Positions 37,501 through 49,500 of a DNA stretch of 64,000 bases are shown in pieces. The stretch is from Hirundichthys speculiger (taxonomy: Eukaryota; Chordata; Actinopteri; Beloniformes; Exocoetidae): the NCBI GenBank assembly GCA_018398805.1, contig JAGFBZ010001886.1, forward strand, positions 124,001-188,000. The letters run 5' to 3'. How positions within the stretch are numbered: the first letter of the stretch is position 1; each line of letters opens with the position of its first letter. The notes under the pieces are model-generated. The model was not told the origin of the DNA, made no database searches, and saw nothing but the letters and a program-made list of their open reading frames with translations. The position numbers and the translations under genes are program-made.

Positions 37501-40500
37501 CCTGTAGACATCTAGGTTGAACCTGGAGGACCACAGATCTACTTGTAGACATCTAGGTTTAACCTGGAGGACCTGCAGATCTACCTGTAGACATCTAGGT
37601 TTAACCTGGAGGACCTGCAGATCTACCTGTAGACAGATCTGTGTGCCAGGACGGCCTGGACCGGCTCAGTCTGAACTGGGAGTGGTGATGGACCATCAAG
37701 CGTCCTGGTTGTGTCTCTGTAGAGGCTGATCACCTGACGTGAGCGTCTCTCAGGTGCTGTTTCAGGTGTCTGAGGTCTCTCTGCTCCCACTCATATCTGG
37801 ACTTCTGGACTTCTGGACTGAGCTGTACCAGCAGCACCGCTGTGACCAACATGGCTGAGCTGAGCTCTGAGCTTACTTGTTGAAGGGAGGAGTCCTGGTG
37901 AAAGCCGCTGTCTTTAAAGTCCACCTCGTCATCGCTGGAGGAATGGATGTGGTGCGTGTTCACCTGAGGAGACAACGGCCAGTTATGGTCCATCTCACAC
38001 CTGCAGCGGTAGGAGGAGTCGCCGTTTACTCACCAGGTCGACGGTGTTTCTCTTGTTTGTGTCAGCGAGCTGTCCTGAAACAAAAGCCTCCCATTTCTCT
38101 CTGTCCTCTGCGGGGAGCTCTGGAGAACAGAGACAGGATTCAGATCTAAACTACTGATCCCACATCCTCAGAGTAGATGTGGTTTAAACAAAATGGAGAA
38201 ATGTTGGTGGCTGGATATCTCCATCACTTTCTTTGACAGCGTTTGGTTATGGACTTGATGCTGCTTTCTGCCGCTGCAGGCCTGAGGGGCGGCTGCGGCC
38301 CTGAGGAGCAGCCTGAGGGGCGGCTGCGGCCCTGAGGGGCGGCTGCGGCCCTGAGGGGCGGCTGCGGCCCTGAGGAGCAGCCTGAGGGGCGGCTGCGGCC
38401 CTGAGGGGCGGCTGCAGCCCCTGAGGGGGCGGCCTGAGGGCCCTGAGGGGGCGACCGCGGCCCTGAGGGCAGCCTGAGGGGCGGCTGCAGGCCTGCAGCC
38501 TGAGGGGCGACCGCAGCCCTGAGGGGCGACCTGAGGGGCAGCTGCGGCCCTGAGGAGCAGCCTGAGGGGCGGCTGCAGGCCTGAGGGGCGGCTGCGGCCC
38601 TGAGGGGCGGCTGCAGCCCTGAGGGGCGACCGCGGCCCTGAGGGGCGACTGCAGCCCTGAGGGGCGACCGCGGCCCTGAGGGGCGACTGCAGCCCTGAGG
38701 GGCGGCTGCAGGCCTGAGAAGCAGCCTGAGGGGCGACCGCAGCCCTGAGGGGCGGCTGCAGCCCTGAGGGGCGACCGCGGCCCTGAGGGGCGACTGCAGC
38801 CCTGAGGGGCGACCTGAGGGGCAGCTGCGGCCCTGAGGGGCAGCTGCAGCCCTGAGGGGTGACTGCAGCCCTGAGGGGCGACTGCAGCCCTGAGGGGCGA
38901 CCTGATGGGGCGGCCCGCCGGCTGAGGGCTGATGCAGCCCTGAGGGGGGTGGCGGTGACCCTGGGGACCGCGGCCCTGAGGGGTGGCCCCCTGAGGGTAC
39001 TGCGCCCTGAGGGGGGCCCTGAGGGCGACCTGAGGGGCAGCTGCTGCAGCCCTGAGGGTGCTGCAGCCCTGAGGGGTGACTGCAGCCTGAGGGGCCTGAG
39101 CTGGGGTGACCTGGGCGACCTGAGGGGCAGCTGCGGCCCTGAGGGGTGACTGCAGCCCTGAGGGACAACTGCAGCCCTGAGGGGCAGCTGCGGCCCTGAG
39201 GGGCCGCTGCAGCCCTAAGGGGTGACTGCAGCCCTGAGGGGCGACCTGAGGGGCAGCTGCAGCCCTGAGGGGTGACTGCGGCCCTGAGGGGCGGCTGCGG
39301 CCCTGAGGGGCGGCTGCGGCCCTGAGGGGCAGCTGCGGCCCTGACAGGCGGCATCAACAAATGTCACCTCAGTCACCTGACTAAAACGAAAGTTCATCAT
39401 CTTTACAACACTAAAGTCACAATTTTATATAAAAAGTTTCTGATGTGTGAAAATGTCCTGAATTTATAGAATTCACTTTTTAAAAACAAAAATGTGTGAA
39501 TTTAGGACAAAGCTGCTATTGTGTAAAAGTTGACACTTGTAAAGTTCAGGTGTGACAGGTGATTTCTAGGTCAGGAAGTCCCAGCTGTGTTTTAGCAGCT
39601 CACATTCTAGTTGGTTCTGATCCCAACATCCCAGCTGTGTTTAAGCAGCTCACATTCTAGTTGGTTCTGATGGTTCTGATCCAAACATCCCAGCTGTGTT
39701 TAAGCAGCTAACATTCTAGTTGGTTCTGATGGTTCTGATCCCAACATCCCAGCTGTGTTTAAGCAGCTCACATTCTAGTTGGTTCTGATGGTTCTGATCC
39801 AAACATCCCAGCTGTGTTTAAGCAGCTAACATTCTAGTTGGTTCTGATGGTTCTGATCCCAACATCCCAGCTGTGTTTAAGCAGCTAACATCTGCCTGAA
39901 TGTGGGAAACCCTACTGGGGAACCAGGAACCCAGAACGGGCCCTGATGGTGACCATGGTGGTGATGCAGACCAGGATCAGAGCTCCTGGATGAAGGCCTG
40001 GAAGTTCTTACCAGAGATGAGCTGCTGTATCTGCGGCCCGTTCGGACCTTTGTCACTGTTGTGAACTATCGAGTTGGCTATCCTGGTCAGGTGACCCATG
40101 TAGCCTCGTCTCCGACCACCCTCCGTTCTGAAACACACCCAGACGACCAGAACCATGAGTTCTCCACCGTGAGTCAGCACCGGTACCACCAGAACCAGAA
40201 TACGTACTGTTCCTTCTCGTTGGAGCTCCAGGCGTCTACGATTCTCTGAATGAGCTGGCACTTCTGGAACAACTGGAGGAGAAAACAACACCGAGACCCT
40301 ACTGGTTTACGTTTCCATCAGTAACGGACCGGTCCCTGAATAAGAACCAGTTCATCTGTGGTCTTACATGTGTGATGAGGACGCTCTCCTGGGCCGGTGC
40401 CTGATCCGACTCTGGCTGGATCTCTGTGGGAGCCGGAGGCATGGCCAGAATCATGGCTGTGCAGATTTCCACCTGAATGTGGAGGAAGTTGTTCCAGATG

Positions 40501-43500
40501 TACTTGAAGTACATATCCTGCCCAGAACAACAGAACCGATCAGTTTTAAACCCGTTTGGATCATATAACTGCTAAAACACCACACCGTTGATGCTCCCAG
40601 CACAAACATCTGGAATCTTGAAAAGTGACTACAAGTTCAGGCTTCCACTCTACAGACAACTAAACCCCCCCTCAGTTTTACTGCGGACCAGTCAGTCATG
40701 TGACTGCCGGGTCGTAAAGGGGGAGGGGCCATGCAGATGGGGGCGGTACTGACCAGGATGACTCCCAGTGTGTTGAGGTTTATGAGTTCTGTGTTGATGC
40801 TGTGGGTGTTGCACTGCAGCAGACTGGCCACCAGTCTGACCACGTTGAGCCTGGTGTTGCCCACCGGCGGGTCCAGCACCCCCCACGTGGTCTTCATCAC
40901 ATTTTTCTGTGGGAGAAACAAGCACAGATCAGCAGAGCTTCAGGGTGGAGAGCAGAAACCCAGACGGTGACCCGGCGGTACCTTTGGAGGTTCCAGCAGC
41001 AGCTGGTGGAAGTCTTTGAGTCTCGGTCTCACTGCCTCCAAGATGCTGTGGTTGACGGCGAATGAGGGGTGGGACATTCCTGGGGGGCACTCCATGTGAC
41101 CTTCGAACCTGCCAGGGCAGAGTATTTGGACCAGGATCACACCGTGGGTCTCCACGGGACTGAAGACGCTGGTCCATCAAGACCCAGCTCTAATTTTAAA
41201 TGGTTCAAACATGGACTCTGGTTCTGGACCGTTAAAGACATAAAACCGGACATACGCTGGCCTCCGGGTCTCAAACAAGGTGAGCAGGATCTGGATCACG
41301 CTGACGATGGCGGACTCGCTCTTCTCCTTCTCAAAGATGTTGGAGAGCAGCTGCTCCACCGTCTCCTGTCTGAGGAAGAGGAACAGAAACATCAGGATGA
41401 AGACCAGTCTGACCGCTCAACCCAACTACACTCACAACTAGTGATCGACCGATTATCGGTCGGGTCGATTATCGGGGCCGATATTTGGGAATTTGACTTA
41501 TATCGGCATCGGCCTTTTTTTAATCCGACCGGCCGATATGAAGAAATCAATGTAAAACTGGGTTATTCTGGCTCAGATGCCGCCGCGCCTCTCTCTCCTG
41601 CCTGCTGTCTCCTGCATTATTCACCTCGTCCTCTGATTGGTTGAGCGGCAGAGGCGGAGCCTCCGAACAAGAAGCTGTCATCACAAACACGGGAGAGTGA
41701 GAGGAAAAGTTTTACTGTGTGAGAAGCTCCCGACAGAAAACACGTGTCAAAGGTAAATGCAGAAAGCTTTTCTGAAATTGTAATAAATATCCCAGAACTC
41801 TGCATCTCACAGCTACTACTAACGTTACAGTGAGCAGCAGAATAACGTAAGAGCAGAGTAAACCTTAGCGGCAGCTCTGCTAACTCGTTTACGTCCCAAC
41901 ATATCTGTGAATTATTTAAAAGAAGACTGCTGATAATATCGACATGAAAACAGTCCATGATAGAAAAGCATGTGTGTGTGATTAAGAGAGAGGCATAAAA
42001 AACTCAGTTCACTTGTTTTAGGAAGCGCTAAGGTGGAGGTTGCTTAGCTTTTACCATAAAATTAGTCCGTTGATCTGGCTCTAAACGCCCTGCAGACTAT
42101 GTATTAGCAACGGGGAAAATACACCGTACTTCCCGGACAGTAAGCCCTACAGCTTATACAACGATGTGGCTAATGTATAGATTTCTACGGGCCAGCTTCA
42201 TGCCGTCAGTATGTTTATCCTCGTCAGAATTAAATTACCGAACCGGTCACAGTGGACCGATGAAACTGTTCAATTAAATCAAACGCACTCACACTAAATT
42301 CTTCAGATCAGTCATTTTGTGCTTCATGCACACACCCTCATCATGAAAAACACACGAAGGAATGCATATGATTTAGCTTTTAAGTTAAAGGCAATCGATC
42401 TGTCGGTCAGAGAAGTAACCAGAGCTACTGCACGTATTTATTTTGAGATCCGAATATTCGGATCTTTATATTCAGGTGCGCTCAATAGGAAATCACGTAT
42501 GTAACGTGGAGAATAGTATGTAGTTAGAGACACGTGAAAAACTCTACAACTCACAACTACTAATGTTGCTATGAGCTTTCTGGTCCTATGATCTGAAAAT
42601 GAACGGGAAGATGAGAGAGTAAAATTCAGAAATGATTCATCTGAACAAAGTGGTGGAACATTTTAAATACTGTGTGAGCTCATTAAAACCGTTAAATCAT
42701 TAAAACTGCATTATCACTTTATTACATTATTACAGTTTTATTATTACAGTTTTATTATTACAGTTTTATTACTACTGGTTTTGCACACTGTTTTTGTCTA
42801 CTTACTTTTTATTTAGTGTCTTGTTTTGCGCACTGTTTTTTGTCTATTTATTGCCTATTTAATGTCCTGTCTATTTATGTATATTTTTGTATCTGCTGCA
42901 ACGAGCCAATTTCCCCTCGGGGATTATTAAAGTATTTTCAATTCAATTCAATTCAAAACCTGGAAAACTGTCTGTGTCCTGTCAGGAGTTTAACTGCACT
43001 CATAACAACTATTATACTTTTTTATGTAGCCTTTGTCATATTAATCATTAATAATGTAGCAACACAGTTTTGAATGACAGGGTCCTTGCTATCACATGGT
43101 AAAATATAACATTTGATAATGAAATCAACTTAAGGTATCCTAAATGCTGCTGTTTTATATACTACTACTTTATAAAATCTCTGGAAACAAGTTTTTATTT
43201 GCATTTACTAGAGACAATGCAGAGCCTGAGAACTCCTGCACTTTTTGTTTTTGTTTCAAGTTAAAACAAAGTTAAATTATTTCAGTTATACTGAAATTTT
43301 ATTTAATTTATTGTGAAAAAATTTAGGGAGCTATTATCTAAGTTTTTATTTAATGTTACAAGAGGTGCTGCTGAGCCTGAGAACTCCCTGTATTTTTGTT
43401 GTGTTTGAACTTAAAACAAAGACAAGTCATTGTAGTTATATTTAAATTTTACTGTATTTTCTGTAATTTCAGAGAGCTATTTATTTAACCTTTTATTCAA

Positions 43501-46500
43501 CTTTATAAGAGATGTTTCTGAGTGTAGGAAATTCAGGCACTTCTGGAGCTATTATTTTCTATTTGTGTGATTCAATGAGCATGCTTTAGGCATTTCAGTG
43601 AAGTTCAGTGTTTGCATTATTCAATTTTTTTAGGCCAATTTTTACACTTTTACTCCAAATAAATATCGGCTCCAAATATCGGTTATTGGCCTCCTCTAAC
43701 TACTAATAATCGGTATCGGTGCTGAAAAACCCATATCGGTCGATCACTACTCAGAACCCCAGCTGAGTTCAGAGGTCCGAGCTCCATCAACCATCTCCAC
43801 CTCTCAGCATGGAGACGGTTCTGCTCATGCTGAGAGGTCCAACCGTTGGTTCTGGACTTTGATGTAGCCGTTGTGACTACAACTGGCTGCAGCAGCTTCA
43901 AGAAGCTTTTTTTTGGTTCAAATTATTTTGAACACACTACATTACCCATAAGGCCATCTTCTTAAAGGGGCCACGCTGGCTCACAACATTTCTTTGCTGC
44001 GAGAAAACGCGCACAACATCCTGTGATGTTTCTGCAATTTTTTCTTGATTTTTTAAAAATATTATATATTTCTGAAAAAAATCCGCAAATAACTAAAACC
44101 GTGGAACTTAAAGCGAATTGGCGAGGGATCAGTGTAATGTGTTTCCAGGACGACTCCCAGCCTCCTCCTCTAGTTCAGGTACGAGGTATTCATCAGAACG
44201 TGGGACGGCTGTGAACCAGCAGCCGCTGGGAATCATGGTCCTTCTAGTCAGTGATGGTGGTCCCACCAGAACCACCATGGAGCGGTTCAGAACCGTCCCA
44301 GAACCGACTGTCCTCTCTGCTACAGATACAGGACCGGTCCATTCCAGACATCAGGTCAACCTGTGGAGGCTGGGGGGAGGGCTACAGAAGAGATCTGAGA
44401 TGTTTGACAGCACTCATGCTTTCATCTGGACCGTTCTGGACAGAACCAGACAGGAGAGATCCGTCTGGAAACCAGCTGACCACCACACAAACTCAAGATC
44501 CGGAGACCTCCAGGTCACCTGGTGATGTCCTGAATCCAGACGAGCAGATAGGATTAACAATCACTCCCTGGTGGACCTGAGGTGGTGCAGAGAACCGAGC
44601 AGAACCGCTGCAGAACCAGACCACGGGGCTTCCACACTGACTGAAGGAACATTTTATCATCTGGAGCCATGGACACCAACACTTCACTGCTTCTTGTCGA
44701 AGGATTTGCAGTTTCCTTTTGATTATTTTTGAAAAGCAAGTCTGAAGTTGACGTTTTTTTTTTTTTCTGAGAGAAAATGGAGAAGAACCGTGTTGATCCC
44801 AGTTTGACTGAAACAGGAGTGTGGCGTGAAAACGGCACCGATGTTTGCTGGATCTGTGGATTCTTCTCTTCATTCATTCTCTGCATCTTTAAACAGGAAT
44901 TCAACCACACCTGGTTGGCATGTGGACCACTGAAACCCAGCTGGAAGCACATCTGTCTCACAGCTGTATGTGGACTGGGGTGAGTACTGGCAAGGACCTC
45001 GCAATACAATATCTATCGCGATACTTGGGTCACTATACCCAAGTATCATGATACCCAAGATATTATCGTGATATTCTACCCAGTTAATATCAAACTTAAA
45101 AGTAGAGATGAAAAACCAAGTTGCTGTATATGTTCATCAGATGATACTGATCATTCAGAGGACAAATTGAGTCAAAACTATTTGCTTCAAAACAACCTAT
45201 TTATTGTTTATTATTAGTGTTTTTGCACATTTAAGTGAATTAATGACTTTTCCTAAAAAATCAATGTTAGGAACTGAAGAATCGATATTATATTCGGCGG
45301 CCGAAAATCGCGATATATCGCCAAATCAATTTTTTTTTTTTCACACCCCTAATGTGGACTTGGTCCAGACTAACTGGTCTTTGAGCTTCTGGGTCTAAAC
45401 TGGACATCCTGTCATGAATAGGGGTGAGTATTGGCAAAGACCTCGCAATACGATATGTATCATCATACTTCGATCACGATATGATATCACGATATTACGA
45501 TATCACAATATATTGCGATATTCTTCCCAGTTAATATCAAAATTAAAAGTAGAGATGAAAAACCAAGTTGCTGTATATGTTCATCAGATGATATTGATCA
45601 TTCAGAGGACATATAGAGTCAAAACTATTTGCTTCAAAACAATCTATTTATTGTTTATTATTAGTGTTTTGCACATTTAAAGGAGCCGTTTGTAAGATTA
45701 TGGCCAAAACTGGTACTGCAGTCACTTTCAAATTACTGTTGAGCGGCGTGTACCCTCCCCCTCCTCCCCGACCAGAGGTTGCCAGGTCGGCTACAGAATG
45801 CAGCAGGAACGTAGGCTGCCATGGCAAGCGACGAGTCCTACACAGTAAGTTTATTTTCCGTTAATTATATTTAATGCTTTATGAAAGATCTTTTCTTTCT
45901 TTGATCTTTCGTAACTAGAGGAAATATTTTCCCGTTGAGGCGTTTCGTAACCTGAAAGTTTCGTATGTAGAGGCGTTCATAAGTAGAGGTACCACTGTTA
46001 CCTTGTCCAAGTAAATTAGCGTTAGCCAAACATTTAGCTATGAATCTTACCTGTCCAGGAGAAAATCAGCAACGTTGGCGTCTGTCTTCAAATTCTTCTC
46101 CGCTTTCAGCCGTCTCCATCTATCAAAAGCATCTCCTATACAAATCCTTGTTTTATTTCGGACCTTGTCACGACGTAACTCGGATTCATAACGAGGTCTT
46201 TTAGGTTTTGGAAAGCTAGACATTTTTTCATCCAACACGTTCATAGCGGCTGCTGCGATAATTAGAGCCGAGCTGGCAACCCGGATGCAGAAACACTACT
46301 GATTTGGTGATTGGGAGATAGGTGGAGGGTGGAGCTTCAGGCCAAAACAAAAAATGACAACATCAACATCAGTTGAGGGCTGCAACTCCTCTTTTTAAAC
46401 GGGAATATCCTGGCTTGAGTGCTGTTGTCAGTGACATAAGTATTTGAAATGAACATGATTTTTAAATGTCTGTTGACATATCGGGGTCATTTTATGATTC

Positions 46501-49500
46501 GTTTTATTAGATCTCTTACATACGGCTCCTTTAAGTGAATTAATTAATTTTCCCAAAAAAAAAAAATCGATATTAGGAACTGAAGAATCGATATTATATC
46601 GGGCGGTCGAATATCGCGATATATCGTCAAATCGATATTTTTTTTCACACCCCTAGTCCTGAAGGTCAGTGAAAGCAGCAGCAGAACTGATCCTCCTGTT
46701 CAGTCGGACACCATCACCATGTTCTTACTTCTCCAGCGTGGCCAGTAGAGGGTCTGGTTCTGAGCAGCCCTGGACCTGGAAGATCTGGTCTCTGCTGAGT
46801 CTGATGATCTCACACAGGGACTGGGAGGCGTTGGAGTGTCTCTGTGGAGACAAAGACAGACAGCAACATGAGTGTGTGGCTCTGAGCCTTGACGCTCCCA
46901 TTCTTGTGTGAAACTCACATCTTCGTCCTGAGAAGACTGCACCATGTCCACCAGCCTCTGGATGACCTTCTCCTCATTCAGCCACTGGAGCAGCACAGAT
47001 GAGACGCCGTCAAACACCGACAACAAATATTTTATGCATACATGTTACTTCTGAGAAGCAGGTGGTCAAAATTCAGTGGAACCTGAACTAACCCTGCTAG
47101 AAACTGGATCTGCTAGAGGACATCTTTTCTTTTTTTTATTGGGGTCGTGTTAGCAGGTTGTCCTGCATTGGTACCTCGACCCTTTTCTTCCAGCCAGCGA
47201 CCACACTGCTGCTGATTTCTGGCCTGATCTAGTTTGTCCTCCAGCAGAAGCTGAAACCAGCTGTTACCCACGTTGAGAACGTCCTGTCGCAGCTGCTGCG
47301 GTTCGATGCAGGTCAACATCCTGAGCAGCAGGTCCATGATGGCCGACGTCCCGATGTGTTTGATCATCAGATCCACAAAGTCCTCCCTCTTCCTCAGAAA
47401 GTTGACGATCTGTTCACACAGAAACGGTGTTGGATGAGCTCTCCGGGGGCGGCCGGCGCCTCAAACGTGACGGCGTCGCAGACGTACCTGCTCAGGCTTG
47501 CGTCCAATCAGGATGGACAGGACTTTAGAGAAGAAGCTGGCCAGCAGCGGGTTCAGAGGAGGTTCATTCTTCAGGAAGGAGTAGAGCTTCATCAGCAGCT
47601 TCTCATCTTCTCCCAGCCTGTCGTTGATCTGACTCACGTCTGACGTCAGCAGCTCACAGGAAATGTTGGGGTATCTGCAGGAAACCAACACTGCCTCAAA
47701 CACTCTGGAGCAGCAACACCACCAGAACAACTACACGTGTCAACATGCAGGACAGAAACGATGTACGCTGGACATTAACTAACCGTTTACATGTCAATGA
47801 TTAGCTAGAAGAGTTTCATTCAGCATTCAGACCTGGTGGACCCAGTCTGCTACCATCAGAGACGGTATTCAATGATCCTGGTTTCAGTCAGGCTGGTCTG
47901 ACAGATGCCAGTTTGTTCATGAGAATGAGGAGTCTCTCATTCACCAGAGCTTGTCATGGTGTTCCTCAGAGTTCTGTACTTGGACCACTACTTTCCTCTC
48001 AGGTGAATGAGGAGTCTCTCATTCACCAGAGCTTGTCATGGTGTTCCTCAGGGTTCTGTACTTGGACCACTACTTTCCTCTCAGGTGAATGAGGAGTCTC
48101 TCATTCACCAGAGCTTGTCATGGTGTTCCTCAGGGTTCTGTACTTGGACCACTACTTTCCTCTCAGGTGAATGAGGAGTCTCTCATTCACCAGAGCTTGT
48201 CATGGTGTTCCTCAGGGTTCTGTACTTGGACCACTACTTTCCTCTCAGGTGAATGAGGAGTCTCTCATTCACCAGAGCTTGTCATGGTGTTCCTCAGAGT
48301 TCTGTACTTGGACCACTACTTTCCTCTCAGGTGAATGAGGAGTCTCTTATTCACCAGAGCTTGTCATGGTGTTCCTCAGAGTTCTGTACTTGGACCACTA
48401 CTTTCGTCTCAGGTGAATGAGGAGTCTCTCATTCACCAGAGCTTGTCATGGTGTTCCTCAGAGTTCTGTACTTGGACCACTACTTTCCTCTCAGGTGAAT
48501 GAGGAGTCTCTTATTCACCAGAGCTTGTCATGGTGTTCCTCAGAGTTCTGTACTTGGACCACTACTTTCCTCTCAACACTGCTTTCATCAGCACTCAGAT
48601 CAGTTCTGGGCGGTATACCGATTCATACTGAATACTGGTGTTTATTTTTCTTATGATATTAATTTTTCATATACCGTAATACCGGTGAGTATGTACTGTA
48701 GCGTACACAACGTTGGGAACGCCGCGCGGCGGAACGTAAGTGCCGCAGAACATTGTTTGACAGGGGACTGTTTTGCAGTTGCACTGGAGGCACAACACGC
48801 TACTAGTTTCTGGTTAAACGGTGATGGATGCTAACAGCGAAAGTCCCGAAGTGGAAGCTCCAGAACGGCAACATGAGACTGAGGAACTTCTTCCTGAACC
48901 AGGAGCCGTGGATTTAAAAAAGACGAACGTCCAACAAACTACAATAATCTGCTAATTTTGCTGAATTTCCCTTCTGGGATGAATGAAGTATTTTTCATTT
49001 TTCATTCATTGAAATGTTGTTGAGCTAAAGTTGTAGCCGCGGGAGGCAACAGGCTGGCCGAGAGGCCTTATTTATTGTTTAATATATATTTAGTTTGTCC
49101 ATAAAGTTGTAATGTGTGAATATTGTTTATATGCTGCAACAGGATAATCCTTTTTTTTTTTCAAAACTTGAATATTGAAAGTTGGATACTTTGTTTACTA
49201 TTTATTTGTTGAAATATTTTGAGAACGTTGTTTACATTGTGTGGTTAATATTGATTTTTTACAAAATGTTTTTTCAAGTTGTTTGCAAATTTTGAAAAAT
49301 AAAAGGGTTCTGTATTTTAACTGCAACTATCATCATTCTGATTCCTTCACTTAATTAGAATCACGAGTGCCACCTCTTTGTAAATAGTATCATTTTGTGA
49401 GGCCATGCAAACCTGTATTAATACTAGTGTAGATATGAATGTTTTTCTACAATATTCACTCCTCCTGACAGTAAAATAGCTCATTATAAGACAATTTACT

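Noticed and set aside
38224..39360. 378-codon minus-strand frame rich in PQGRSRPSG
   Set aside because: Lies between ppp6r3 exons 12 and 11 but is the read-through of a 19-bp array; including it would break a conserved protein junction.
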